DNA from: an uncultured Flavobacteriaceae bacterium
GTDB lineage: Bacteria > Bacteroidota > Bacteroidia > Flavobacteriales > Flavobacteriaceae
Length of the DNA: 39,179 nt
Assembly: GCA_937924845.1 (NCBI GenBank)
Contig: CALDUQ010000024.1
Location: 1-39,179, forward strand
Reading direction: 5' to 3'
The notes under the pieces were generated by a model. It searched no databases. It saw only the letters and a program-made list of their open reading frames with translations, and was not told where the DNA came from. Positions 29,044 to 38,567 of the stretch are shown here, piece by piece. Positions within the stretch are counted from its first letter, which is position 1; every line of letters begins with the position of its first letter. The translations under genes were made by a program, and so were the position numbers.

Positions 29044-30339
29044 TTGAGACGAACCAAATACAGAGTTGAATTAAGTAATACAACGTTATTTAAACAAAAG
29101 TTGTTGGCATGGGCACAATCTTATAGACATGTGGTTTGGTTAGATTCAAATCAATTTAAAATAGAAGCAACATATGATGCCATTTTGGCTGTAGGAGCCG
29201 AAACGTTTATAAATTATGATATTGATAACGCTTTTGATAGACTGGATGCATACCGAAAAAAAACAAAAGATTGGATTTTTGGGTATTTGTCATATGATTT
29301 GAAAAATGATATTGAAAATGTAACATCGACTAATGCCGATGAGTTAGGTTTTCCGGAGTTGTTTTTTTTTCAGCCCCAAAAACTTTTTTTGTTTAAAAAT
29401 AACGCGCTAGAAGTTAAATATATTGATAAGTTTGAAGTTGAGTTACAACAAGATTTAAAACAGATTGATAATTTTAAAAGCAATAACGATGAGGTTTCAA
29501 CTTCAGTAGTCATACAATCACGACTATCGCAACATGATTATTTAAACAAAATTAAACATATTAAGGCACATATTTACCGTGGTGATATTTATGAAGTTAA
29601 TTTTTGTCAAGAATTTTTTGCAACGCAATCGTGTATTAATCCGCTTGCGGTATATAAAAAATTAAACAAAATATCAAAACCTCCTTTTGCAGCTTTTTTG
29701 CGATTGGAAGATAAATATTTGATGTCAGCCTCGCCCGAGCGTTATTTGAAAAAAGAAAATAATTTGATTACTTCTCAGCCTATAAAAGGTACTGCAAAGC
29801 GTTCGGGAAATGAACAAGAGGATAATGCTTTAAAACACGCATTGCTAAGCAGCGATAAAGAGCGTAGTGAAAACATTATGATTGTAGATTTAGTACGTAA
29901 TGATTTATCAAAAATCGCACAACGAGGCTCGGTGCATGTTAAGGAATTATGTAAAGTGTATACTTTTGATCAAGTACATCAATTAATTTCGACAGTTACC
30001 GCTCGTGTAGATGAAAATGTAAATCCTGTTGAAATTTTAAAATCAACTTTTCCGATGGGAAGCATGACTGGTGCACCAAAAATAGCTGCAATGAAAATTA
30101 TAGAAGCTATGGAGGTTACAAAACGTGGGCTGTATTCGGGGGCTTTAGGGTATTTTGAGCCTAATGGTAATTTTGATTTTAATGTAGTTATAAGAAGTAT
30201 TTTGTATAATGAAGCAAATCACTATATTTCCTATTCGGTAGGAGGGGCTATTACCTCAAAAAGTGATGCAATGGCCGAGTATAATGAGTGTATGTTAAAA
30301 GCTAAAGCAATGCGAGAAGTTTTAGAAACTCACAAATAA
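29044..30339 (+). CDS. pabB: Chorismate-binding anthranilate/aminodeoxychorismate synthase component I (PabB-like), TTG start
   Basis: QPIKGTAKRSGNEQEDNALKHALLSSDKERSENIMIVDLVRNDLSKIA, FPMGSMTGAPKIAAMKIIE. Confidence 0.88.
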   Translation: MRRTKYRVELSNTTLFKQKLLAWAQSYRHVVWLDSNQFKIEATYDAILAVGAETFINYDIDNAFDRLDAYRKKTKDWIFGYLSYDLKNDIENVTSTNADELGFPELFFFQPQKLFLFKNNALEVKYIDKFEVELQQDLKQIDNFKSNNDEVSTSVVIQSRLSQHDYLNKIKHIKAHIYRGDIYEVNFCQEFFATQSCINPLAVYKKLNKISKPPFAAFLRLEDKYLMSASPERYLKKENNLITSQPIKGTAKRSGNEQEDNALKHALLSSDKERSENIMIVDLVRNDLSKIAQRGSVHVKELCKVYTFDQVHQLISTVTARVDENVNPVEILKSTFPMGSMTGAPKIAAMKIIEAMEVTKRGLYSGALGYFEPNGNFDFNVVIRSILYNEANHYISYSVGGAITSKSDAMAEYNECMLKAKAMREVLETHK

Positions 30340-30378
30340 TTATATAGCAATTGTTATTTTAGCAAAAAATAAAAATAA

Positions 30379-31236
30379 ATGATAAGTAAAGCGCAGTTTA
30401 ATAAAGAGTTAGATTTGATTATTGCTAATGCTATACGTGAAGATGTTGGTGATGGTGATCATAGCTCATTATCTTGTATACCTAAAAGTGCAATGGGTAA
30501 AGCTAAACTATTGGTTAAAGATGAGGGTGTAATAGCCGGAGTTGAGTTTGCAAAACAAGTTTTTAACTATGTTGATGATTCGTTACAAATTGAAACGCTT
30601 ATTAATGATGGTGATACAGTTAAGTACGGTGATATTGCGTTTTATGTATCGGGAGCGTCGCAATCAATTTTAAAAGCAGAGCGATTGGTGTTAAATGCAA
30701 TGCAGCGTATGAGTGCAATTGCAACAAAAACACGATTTTTTGTTGATTTGTTAGACGGTACAAATACTAAAGTTTTGGATACTAGAAAAACAACTCCTGG
30801 GATACGTGCATTAGAAAAATGGGCAGTTAAAATAGGAGGGGGCGAAAATCATCGTTTTGCATTATATGATATGATTATGCTTAAAGATAATCACATCGAT
30901 TTTGCTGGAGGTGTTACCCAAGCAATTGAAAAAACTAAAGCTTATCTTAAAAAAGAAAACAGAGATTTAAAAATTATAGTCGAAGCTAGAAGCTTAGATG
31001 AAATACAAGAAATTTTAAAAACTAAGGGCGTTTACCGTATATTGATAGATAATTTTAATTATGAAGATACACGCAAAGCGGTTGCATTAATAGGAGATAC
31101 TTGTTTAACAGAGTCATCGGGAGGAATTAATGAAACTACGATTAGAAAATATGCAGAGTGTGGTGTCAATTTTATTTCAAGTGGTGCATTAACACATTCG
31201 GTATATAATATGGATTTAAGTTTAAAAGCGGTATAA
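30379..31236 (+). CDS. nadC: Nicotinate-nucleotide pyrophosphorylase (carboxylating)
   Basis: EDVGDGDHSSLSCIP, LDTRKTTPGIRALEKWAVKIGGGENHRFALYDMIMLKDNHI, ESSGGINETTI. Confidence 0.96.
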   Translation: MISKAQFNKELDLIIANAIREDVGDGDHSSLSCIPKSAMGKAKLLVKDEGVIAGVEFAKQVFNYVDDSLQIETLINDGDTVKYGDIAFYVSGASQSILKAERLVLNAMQRMSAIATKTRFFVDLLDGTNTKVLDTRKTTPGIRALEKWAVKIGGGENHRFALYDMIMLKDNHIDFAGGVTQAIEKTKAYLKKENRDLKIIVEARSLDEIQEILKTKGVYRILIDNFNYEDTRKAVALIGDTCLTESSGGINETTIRKYAECGVNFISSGALTHSVYNMDLSLKAV

Positions 31237-31245
31237 AATTAACTA

Positions 31246-32121
31246 ATGTCAAAAGCGATTGAAGATAAAATTGACAACATACCGGTACTTAATTTATTGG
31301 CAAAATTGCTAAAAAAAATTAAGTTACCGGGTTTTGAAGGTTTGTCGCTTTATGACTTGTTTGAAATGTATGTGCTAGGTATTGTAAAAGGAGCCTTAAC
31401 CAATCGGGCTAGTGCTATAGCGTATAGTTTTTTTATGGCTATTTTTCCGTTTTTACTATTTATAATAATATTAATACCGCATATCCCAATATCAAATTTT
31501 CAAGAACGTTTTTTAACGTTTTTAGAATCTTTTTTACCGCCACAAACTACCGATTTTTTTTCACAAACTATTTTTGAAAACATAAATGGAGCGGGTTTAA
31601 TTTCATCTGTATTTTTAATTTCAATGTTACTAATGGCTAATGGTGTAAATGCTATTTTTTCAGGTTTTGAGCGTTCATATCATGAACAAATTACACGCAA
31701 TATGTTTAGGCAGTATTTTTATGCCTTTGGTGTATCCTTGATTCTTGCTATTTTATTAATTGTAACAGTTGCTGGTTTAGGTTATTTTGAAATTTATGTG
31801 TCGCAAACCACTTTTGCGAAGTATGGCTTTTATATTGCGATGGTGTTTTTAGCTACAGCGATACTGTATTATTTTGGAACTAAAGAGGGTAAGAAATCTA
31901 GATTTTTTTCGCTCGGTGCCGTGTTTACAACATTACTAATTATAGTAACATCATACCTTTTTGGTATTTACATAAATAACTTTTCGCAATACAATAAATT
32001 GTACGGTTCAATAGGTGCATTATTAATTTTGTTGGTTTATTTATGGTTAAATGCAAATATTATTTTATTAGGATTTGAGTTAAATGCATCATTGCAAAAA
32101 TTAAGAAACCATTGTAAATGA
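31246..32121 (+). CDS. YihY/virulence factor BrkB family membrane protein
   Basis: TNRASAIAYSFFMAIFPFLLFIIILIP, YNKLYGSIGALLILLVYLWLNANIILLGFELNA. Confidence 0.92.
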   Translation: MSKAIEDKIDNIPVLNLLAKLLKKIKLPGFEGLSLYDLFEMYVLGIVKGALTNRASAIAYSFFMAIFPFLLFIIILIPHIPISNFQERFLTFLESFLPPQTTDFFSQTIFENINGAGLISSVFLISMLLMANGVNAIFSGFERSYHEQITRNMFRQYFYAFGVSLILAILLIVTVAGLGYFEIYVSQTTFAKYGFYIAMVFLATAILYYFGTKEGKKSRFFSLGAVFTTLLIIVTSYLFGIYINNFSQYNKLYGSIGALLILLVYLWLNANIILLGFELNASLQKLRNHCK

Positions 32122-34571
32122 TAGAGAGTTATTTTGTTGATGTAATAGTACCAATACCATTAGAGCGATTATTTACCTATAGTATAACAAAGGCCGAAGC
32201 AGAGTTTTTGTCAAAAGGTATGCGAGTTGCTGTACCGTTTAAAAAAACAAAAATCTATACAGGCGTGGTGTATAGTATACATCAAAACAAACCAACAATT
32301 TATGATGCTAAGCCCATACATCAAATTTTAGATGACAAGGCATTATTAACACAGCAGCAGCTCAAGCATTGGGAGTGGATTGCATCGTATTATATGTGTA
32401 CACTTGGCGATGTGTTGCGAGCTGCTTTACCTAGTGCTTTTTTGTTAGAAAGTGAAACAATTATATCAAAATCAGATGAAGAAGTAGACGTTTCTAAATT
32501 AAAAGATGATGAGTTTTTGATATACGATGCGTTTAATTACCAAACATCATTAAAAGTAGATGATATTTCAAATATTTTAGGTCGAAAAAATAGCTTACCT
32601 ATTTTAAAACGAATGCTCGAAAAAAAGTTGGTAAAGGTTAATGAGTCGCTTTATGAAAAATATAAACCTAAATTAGTGCGTTATGTGCGTTTGCATGATA
32701 ATTATGCTTCTAATGAGGCGATGCAAGCCTTGTTGTCAAAATTAAGCAGAGCTCCAAAACAGCATAAGCTGATTATGACGTATTTTATGCTAGACTTAAA
32801 AAAAGAAGGTGTTAAAGTAGCTCAATTAATTAAAAAAAGTAATGCATCATCAGCACAAATAAAGGCGTTAATTGATAAAACTATTTTTGAAGAATACTAC
32901 CAGCAAACCAATCGTGTTAATTATGTTAAAAAACAATTAATCGCACCAAAGCAATTAAGTGAAGCGCAACTTTTGTCATATGATAAAATAATGGCCTCTT
33001 TTAAAACACATAATGTGACTTTACTGCATGGTGTAACTGCTTCGGGGAAAACCGAAATTTATGTCAAGTTAATTAAAACTAAATTAGAGCAAGGAAAGCA
33101 AGTTTTATATTTAATTCCCGAAATAGGCTTAACAACACAATTAGTAAAGCGATTACAGCAATATTTTGGTGAAAATGTTTTTGTTTACCATTCAAAATAC
33201 TCGGTTAATGAGCGTGTCGAAACTTGGAATATAGTTTTAAAACAAGGAGGGGGGCAGCTTATTTTAGGTGTTAGATCGTCAGTTTTTTTGCCATTTAGTA
33301 ATTTGGGTTTAGTAATTGTAGATGAAGAGCACGAACAAAGTTATAAGCAATTTAGCCCTTCACCACGATATCACGCTAGAGATGCAGCTATTGTATTGGC
33401 TAATTTTCATAAAGCTAAAACCCTTTTAGGTTCGGCAACGCCAAGTATTGAAAGTTATTATAATGCAACAAAGCTAAATAAGTATGGTTTTGTAGAGTTG
33501 ACTCAACGATTTAATAATGTAATGATGCCTCAAATAGAGCTTGTTGATATAAAAGACAAATACAAACGAAAGCTAATGAAGGGGCATTTTAGTGACGTAT
33601 TGATTGAAAATATAAGTGAAACTTTACAACAGCATCAGCAGGTTATTTTATTTCAAAATAGAAGAGGGTATTCGCCAATTGTTGAATGTAATACTTGTGG
33701 GCATTCACCTCAATGCACAAACTGTGATGTAAGTTTAACCTATCATCAATATACTAACCAATTGCGATGTCATTATTGTGGTTATAAAGTAGTGATGCTA
33801 AAAAATTGCCAATCATGTGGTAGTGTAGAATTGGACACAAAAGGGTTTGGGACAGAGCAGATTGAAAAAGAAATAGAAGCCTTGTTTCCGAAGGCTAAAG
33901 TAGCAAGGATGGATTTAGACACAACAAGGGGTAAGTTTACTTATGAGAATATAATTTCAAAATTCGAAAATTTAGAAATAGATATTTTAGTAGGAACACA
34001 AATGGTGACTAAGGGTTTAGACTTTAGAAACGTAAAGCTAGTTGGGGTAATGAATGCTGATAATATGCTAAACTTTCCTGATTTTAGAGCTCATGAGCGT
34101 AGTTACCAATTAATTCAGCAGGTTTCAGGCCGAGCAGGTCGAACAAAAGAGCGCGGTAAAGTTATTGTGCAAACCTATAATCCGTATCATAATATACTGC
34201 AACAAGTATCAACAAACAATTATTTGTCGATGTATAAAGAGCAGTTAAACGACAGGTATAACTATAAATATGCACCTATATTTAAGCTTATTACTATAAC
34301 ATTAAAACATAGAGACTATGCTGTTGTAAATGAAGGTGCTGATTGGTTTGCTGGCGTATTGCGAAAACAATTTAAACACTACGTTTTAGGCCCTGAATCG
34401 CCATCGGTATCACGGATAAGAAATCAATATCACAAAAGTATTTTAATAAAAATTCCCGAAAAACAATCATTAAAAATCACCAAGCAACTTATAAATAAAT
34501 CAAAAAATAGCTTTTTAAGTGTGAAACATTTTAGAGCAATAAAAGTGCTTATTGATGTAGATAGTTATTAA
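32118..34571 (+). CDS. priA: Primosomal protein N' (replication restart helicase)
   Basis: LLHGVTASGKTEIYVKLI Walker A, IVDEEHEQSYKQ, paired Cys zinc-binding CNTCGHSPQCTNCD...CHYCGYKVVMLKNCQSCGS. Confidence 0.97.
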   Translation: MIESYFVDVIVPIPLERLFTYSITKAEAEFLSKGMRVAVPFKKTKIYTGVVYSIHQNKPTIYDAKPIHQILDDKALLTQQQLKHWEWIASYYMCTLGDVLRAALPSAFLLESETIISKSDEEVDVSKLKDDEFLIYDAFNYQTSLKVDDISNILGRKNSLPILKRMLEKKLVKVNESLYEKYKPKLVRYVRLHDNYASNEAMQALLSKLSRAPKQHKLIMTYFMLDLKKEGVKVAQLIKKSNASSAQIKALIDKTIFEEYYQQTNRVNYVKKQLIAPKQLSEAQLLSYDKIMASFKTHNVTLLHGVTASGKTEIYVKLIKTKLEQGKQVLYLIPEIGLTTQLVKRLQQYFGENVFVYHSKYSVNERVETWNIVLKQGGGQLILGVRSSVFLPFSNLGLVIVDEEHEQSYKQFSPSPRYHARDAAIVLANFHKAKTLLGSATPSIESYYNATKLNKYGFVELTQRFNNVMMPQIELVDIKDKYKRKLMKGHFSDVLIENISETLQQHQQVILFQNRRGYSPIVECNTCGHSPQCTNCDVSLTYHQYTNQLRCHYCGYKVVMLKNCQSCGSVELDTKGFGTEQIEKEIEALFPKAKVARMDLDTTRGKFTYENIISKFENLEIDILVGTQMVTKGLDFRNVKLVGVMNADNMLNFPDFRAHERSYQLIQQVSGRAGRTKERGKVIVQTYNPYHNILQQVSTNNYLSMYKEQLNDRYNYKYAPIFKLITITLKHRDYAVVNEGADWFAGVLRKQFKHYVLGPESPSVSRIRNQYHKSILIKIPEKQSLKITKQLINKSKNSFLSVKHFRAIKVLIDVDSY

Positions 34572-35263
34572 ATGTTGTTTAAAGCATCTGCTAAAATTGC
34601 TTTTTTGTTTCTGCTAAGTGGTATGAAATCTGAGCCAATTTCAATATGCTTACTATTAAAACGGTCTATTTTTTCTAAATTAACAATATATGATTTGTGC
34701 ACTCTTAAAAACTTACCTTCAGGAAGTTCTTTGTCAAAAGCTTTCATTGTAGATAGCATTACGTGAGTGTTTTCATGAGTTACAATTTTAATGTAATCAC
34801 CTAGTGCCTCAACCCATTTTATTTCATTAATATAAACTTTACGTTTTTTCAAGTTGCTTTTAACAAAAATATACGCATGCTCAGTTTCAGCAATATCATT
34901 TTTTAATTTATGTTGTTCAATAGCTTTATCTATAGCTTGCTGAAACCTAGCTTTAGTTACAGGTTTTTGTAAATAATCAGTAGCATCATAATCAAAAGCT
35001 TTAAACGCATATTCGGTTTTGCCAGTAACAAAAATAATTAAAGGTTTGTTGTTAAGTACATCTAGTAATTCAAAGCCATTTAATATAGGCATTTCTATAT
35101 CTAGAAAAATTAAATCTATTTTATGATCTCGCAGCCCATTTTTTGTTTCTAAAGCATTATTGTATTCTGCAGTTAGTTTTAATGAAGTGTGGCTTTCAAT
35201 TAATTTTGATAGATATAATCTTTGGCTAGGTGAGTCGTCAACTATAGCACAATTTAATATCAT
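34568..35263 (-). CDS. LytTR-family response regulator
   Basis: REC domain (AIVDDSPSQRLYL, LIFLDIEMPILNGFELL, YLQKPV) plus LytTR (YINEIKWVEALGDYIKI, FLRVHKSYIVNLEKI). Confidence 0.93.
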   Translation of the reverse strand: MILNCAIVDDSPSQRLYLSKLIESHTSLKLTAEYNNALETKNGLRDHKIDLIFLDIEMPILNGFELLDVLNNKPLIIFVTGKTEYAFKAFDYDATDYLQKPVTKARFQQAIDKAIEQHKLKNDIAETEHAYIFVKSNLKKRKVYINEIKWVEALGDYIKIVTHENTHVMLSTMKAFDKELPEGKFLRVHKSYIVNLEKIDRFNSKHIEIGSDFIPLSRNKKAILADALNNI

Positions 35264-35397
35264 ATTTTAGTTATTGTTGTTGTTTTGTTCGTTTTTTGTT
35301 TGCGTGCAAAATTACAAAATTCATTTTAATACGCTTGTTAAACTTTTTGTTAATTTAATTTTAGTAAACAACAATTTATAAATGTGGCTTATAATAT

Positions 35398-35405
35398 TAT
35401 ATTTG
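35398..35405 (+). promoter_or_regulatory. Candidate -7 element TATATTTG upstream of glmM-like gene
   Basis: Exact TAnnTTTG match 16 nt before ATG 35422; no clear -33. Confidence 0.4.
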
Positions 35406-35421
35406 TAGTAAAATTTTTTAA

Positions 35422-36807
35422 ATGACATTAATAAAATCAATTTCAGGAATTAGAGGGACAATAGGCGGTAGTGTTGGCGAAAACCTAACACCTATAGATG
35501 TGGTTAAATTTGCATCGGCATACGGTACTTGGCTAAAGCAACAACGTGATAAAACTAATTATAGAGTTGTAGTTGGAAGAGATGCAAGAATTTCTGGAAA
35601 AATGATTCAAAATTTGGTAACCAATACTTTAGTAGGACTGGGTATTCATGTTATTGATGTTGGGTTATCAACTACACCTACAGTTGAGGTTGCAGTGCCT
35701 TTAGAGCATGCTGATGGTGGTATTATTTTAACTGCAAGCCATAATCCTAAGCAATGGAATGCCTTGAAATTGTTAAATGCAAAAGGTGAATTTTTAAATG
35801 CTGCCGAAGGAGCCAAAATTTTAGAAATAGCCGAGTCGGATAAAATGACATTCAATACCGTTGATAGTTTGGGTAAAATTACCATAAATGATGCTTATAT
35901 TGACTTGCATATTGAGGAGGTACTTAACTTAAAGTTGATTAATCCTGAGATTATAAAAAAACAAAAATTTAAAGTTGTTGTTGATGGCGTAAACTCTACA
36001 GGAGGTATCGCTATACCTGCTTTATTAGATAAATTGGGTGTTGAGGTAGTTAAGTTATATTGCGATCCAACAGGGCATTTTCCGCATAATCCTGAGCCTT
36101 TAAAGGAACATCTTACCGATTTGTCTCAAAAAGTAGTTGATAAAAAGGCTGATTTTGGTATAGTTGTAGATCCTGATGTTGACCGATTGGCATTTGTTGA
36201 TGAAAAAGGCGAAATGTTTGGTGAAGAATACACACTTGTAGCTTGCGCTGATTATGTGCTTAGTAAAACACCTGGTAATACGGTAAGTAATATGAGTTCA
36301 ACAAGGGCTTTGCGTGATGTTACAATAAAACATGGTGGTAATTATGAGGCCAGCGCTGTTGGTGAAGTAAATGTTGTTGAGTTAATGAAAAAAAACAAAG
36401 CTATAATTGGAGGCGAAGGTAATGGCGGGATTATTTATCCTGACTCGCATTACGGGCGCGATGCTTTAGTTGGGGTTGCATTATTTTTAAATTTGTTAGC
36501 AGAAAAAAATTGTTCGGTTAGTGAGTTAAGAGCATCGTATCCAAATTATTTTATGAGCAAGAAAAAAATTAAGCTAACACCAAATCTAGATGTTGATGCA
36601 GTTTTAAAATCTATACAACAAAACTATCAGCACGAAAATTTAACAACTATTGATGGTGTTAAAATAGATTTTGAGTCAAGTTGGGTGCACTTACGTAAAA
36701 GTAATACAGAGCCAATTATTAGAATATATACCGAAGCGCAATCTCAAAACGCAGCCAATGATTTGGCAGATAAATTTATTGCAGAAATTGAGCAGTTAGT
36801 TAGTTAA
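35422..36807 (+). CDS. glmM: Phosphoglucosamine mutase-like alpha-D-phosphohexomutase
   Basis: SGIRGTIGG, GIILTASHNPKQWNALKLL, VDPDVDRLAFVDEKGE, GGEGNGGIIYPDSHYGRDAL, RKSNTEPIIRIY. Confidence 0.9.
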   Translation: MTLIKSISGIRGTIGGSVGENLTPIDVVKFASAYGTWLKQQRDKTNYRVVVGRDARISGKMIQNLVTNTLVGLGIHVIDVGLSTTPTVEVAVPLEHADGGIILTASHNPKQWNALKLLNAKGEFLNAAEGAKILEIAESDKMTFNTVDSLGKITINDAYIDLHIEEVLNLKLINPEIIKKQKFKVVVDGVNSTGGIAIPALLDKLGVEVVKLYCDPTGHFPHNPEPLKEHLTDLSQKVVDKKADFGIVVDPDVDRLAFVDEKGEMFGEEYTLVACADYVLSKTPGNTVSNMSSTRALRDVTIKHGGNYEASAVGEVNVVELMKKNKAIIGGEGNGGIIYPDSHYGRDALVGVALFLNLLAEKNCSVSELRASYPNYFMSKKKIKLTPNLDVDAVLKSIQQNYQHENLTTIDGVKIDFESSWVHLRKSNTEPIIRIYTEAQSQNAANDLADKFIAEIEQLVS

Positions 36808-37679
36808 TTTTTGTTTTTATGTTTCCAGCGTTTATGCGTCCATAAGTAATACTCAGGAGCAGCATGTATTTGCTGCTCTAAATGATATATAAATTTATTA
36901 GTGATTTCAAAATCATTGTAATCGTTAGCATTATCAGCCAAAGGGATAAATTCAGCTTCATAATAACCACGTTTTACTTTGTTGATTTTTAAGTAAGTTA
37001 CCGATAAATTTAATTTTTTGGCCAATTGTTCGCCGCCAGTAAAGCAAGGCACATTATGCCCCATAAATGTAGACCAGTAGCTGCGCTTATTTAGCTTAGG
37101 AGATTGATCACTTAAAAAACCAACCATTGATTTAATACCTTTTGCTTCGTTTTTTGTAACTTTTAAAACTGTTTCTTTTGTACTAATAAAATCGACATTA
37201 TATTTTGATCTAATGCGTTTTACCAAACGATCAAAATATTTGTTTTTTATAGGCTTATAAACACCATACCCTTTGTATGAAATGTAACTGCCTACAGCAA
37301 CAGACCACTCGTAACTAGCGTAATGTCCGTAAAATGTAATGATACTTTTATTAAGTTTTTCTAGTCGTTGTAATTCTTCGGGGTTTTTAACAATAAAGCG
37401 TTTTCTAATTTTTTTTTCAGAGATACTAATTGATTTTACCATCTCTAAAAACATATCGCACATATGTTTATAAAACTTTTTTTCTATTTGTTTTAATTCA
37501 AAACTTGATTTTGAAGGGAACACTAATTTAAGATTGTGTTTTACGGTATTTTTTCTGTAGCCGATTATATAATAGATTAAAACATAAACAGCATCCGAAA
37601 AAAGATAAAAAAGTCTAAATGGTAATATTGATATTAATAATAATATAGGATAAACAAGGATGTAAACGATTAATTGCAC
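36804..37679 (-). CDS. Lysophospholipid/lipid A acyltransferase (LpxL/HtrB family), GTG start
   Basis: RKNTVKHNLKLVFP, FYGHYASYEWSVAV (HX4-type), LSDQSPKLNKRSYWSTFMGHNVPCFTGGEQLAKK. Confidence 0.9.
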   Translation of the reverse strand: MQLIVYILVYPILLLISILPFRLFYLFSDAVYVLIYYIIGYRKNTVKHNLKLVFPSKSSFELKQIEKKFYKHMCDMFLEMVKSISISEKKIRKRFIVKNPEELQRLEKLNKSIITFYGHYASYEWSVAVGSYISYKGYGVYKPIKNKYFDRLVKRIRSKYNVDFISTKETVLKVTKNEAKGIKSMVGFLSDQSPKLNKRSYWSTFMGHNVPCFTGGEQLAKKLNLSVTYLKINKVKRGYYEAEFIPLADNANDYNDFEITNKFIYHLEQQIHAAPEYYLWTHKRWKHKNKN

Positions 37680-37686
37680 AGTAAAA

Positions 37687-37714
37687 TTGTTTTCGCAAAT
37701 ATATATTATATTTG
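37687..37714 (+). promoter_or_regulatory. Candidate promoter for rhomboid: TTG-N17-TATATTTG
   Basis: TTG at 37687-37689, TATATTTG at 37707-37714, 18 nt before ATG 37733. Confidence 0.55.
37696..37703 (-). promoter_or_regulatory. Candidate -7 element TATATTTG for acyltransferase
   Basis: Plus CAAATATA; one arm of CAAATATA-TAT-TATATTTG. Confidence 0.4.
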
Positions 37715-37732
37715 GTTTTGAGATTGTTTTTT

Positions 37733-38383
37733 ATGGAAGGAATTAACACCATCACTATTGTGATTATAGCTATAAACTGTTTGCTGTCGTTTAAAGGCTT
37801 TAAAGATTATCATTTTTTTGAATCTTATAAATTTAATATCGCAAGCATAAAAAGGGGTGAGCATATAAGGATGCTAAGCTCAGGGTTTTTACATGCCGAC
37901 GAGGCGCACTTAATTTTTAACATGTTTACGTTGTACTTTTTTGCCAATGGTGTGATTGATTACTTAGGTGTTTTTAATTTTTGTTTGATATATCTAGGCA
38001 GTTTAATTAGTGGTAATTTATTGACGTTACTGTTTAATAAACATAATTTAAACTACAACGCTGTTGGTGCCAGTGGTGCGGTAACAGGAGTTTTATACGC
38101 GGCAATATTATTAAACCCACACATGAGGTTAGGTTTTATATTTTTACCCATACCTATACCTGCTTATGTTTTTGGCGTTGGCTATTTACTGTACACTATT
38201 TATGGTATGAAAAAACGCAATGATACTATTGGGCATGATGCGCATTTTGGAGGTGCTATTGGCGGTTATAGTATTACTTTATTTATGGCAAGTTGGGTGC
38301 TTACAGAAAATTTATTGATGGTTGTTTTACTTGCTGTACCAATTTTTATTTTATTGATAATGAAAAAATTTAATAAGTTGTAA
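37733..38383 (+). CDS. Rhomboid family intramembrane serine protease (start revised)
   Basis: HADEAHLIFNMFTLYF (HxxxN), YNAVGASGAVTGVLYA (GxSG), DAHFGGAIGGYSI (His). The ORF-track TTG start at 37712 is inside the -7 element. Confidence 0.93.
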   Translation: MEGINTITIVIIAINCLLSFKGFKDYHFFESYKFNIASIKRGEHIRMLSSGFLHADEAHLIFNMFTLYFFANGVIDYLGVFNFCLIYLGSLISGNLLTLLFNKHNLNYNAVGASGAVTGVLYAAILLNPHMRLGFIFLPIPIPAYVFGVGYLLYTIYGMKKRNDTIGHDAHFGGAIGGYSITLFMASWVLTENLLMVVLLAVPIFILLIMKKFNKL

Positions 38384-38473
38384 CTAATTTACAAAAACAT
38401 CTAGCCAATCAATCACAGCAAAACTAACAAAGTAAAATCCTTTTGAGTTATAAAATTTATAATTTCTACGCAT
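38384..38473 (-). pseudogene. N-terminal remnant of REP-associated tyrosine (Y1) transposase (RAYT)
   Basis: Reverse translation: MRRNYKFYNSKGFYFVSFAVIDWLDVFVN*, 29 aa ending before the HUH region; resembles the conserved N-terminus of Bacteroidetes Y1/RAYT transposases (x-YKF-x-YFVSF-x-W-x-DVF). Confidence 0.75.
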
Positions 38474-38501
38474 TTGTTCTTTTTATCTCTTTTCTTTATT
38501 T

Positions 38502-38527
38502 GCCACACGAAAAGATTCGTGTGATGC
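38502..38527 (-). repeat. REP-like palindrome associated with the transposase remnant
   Basis: CACACGAA(38504-38511)-AAGA-TTCGTGTG(38516-38523), perfect 8-bp stem extended by a GC/GC pair across an AT bulge. Confidence 0.7.
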
Positions 38528-38567
38528 GGGGTGGTATCGGGCCAAATTATATCTAACTACATTTTTA

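Noticed and set aside
34568-35263. LytTR regulator as part of a two-component system here
   Set aside because: No histidine kinase adjacent; priA and glmM are unrelated housekeeping neighbours.
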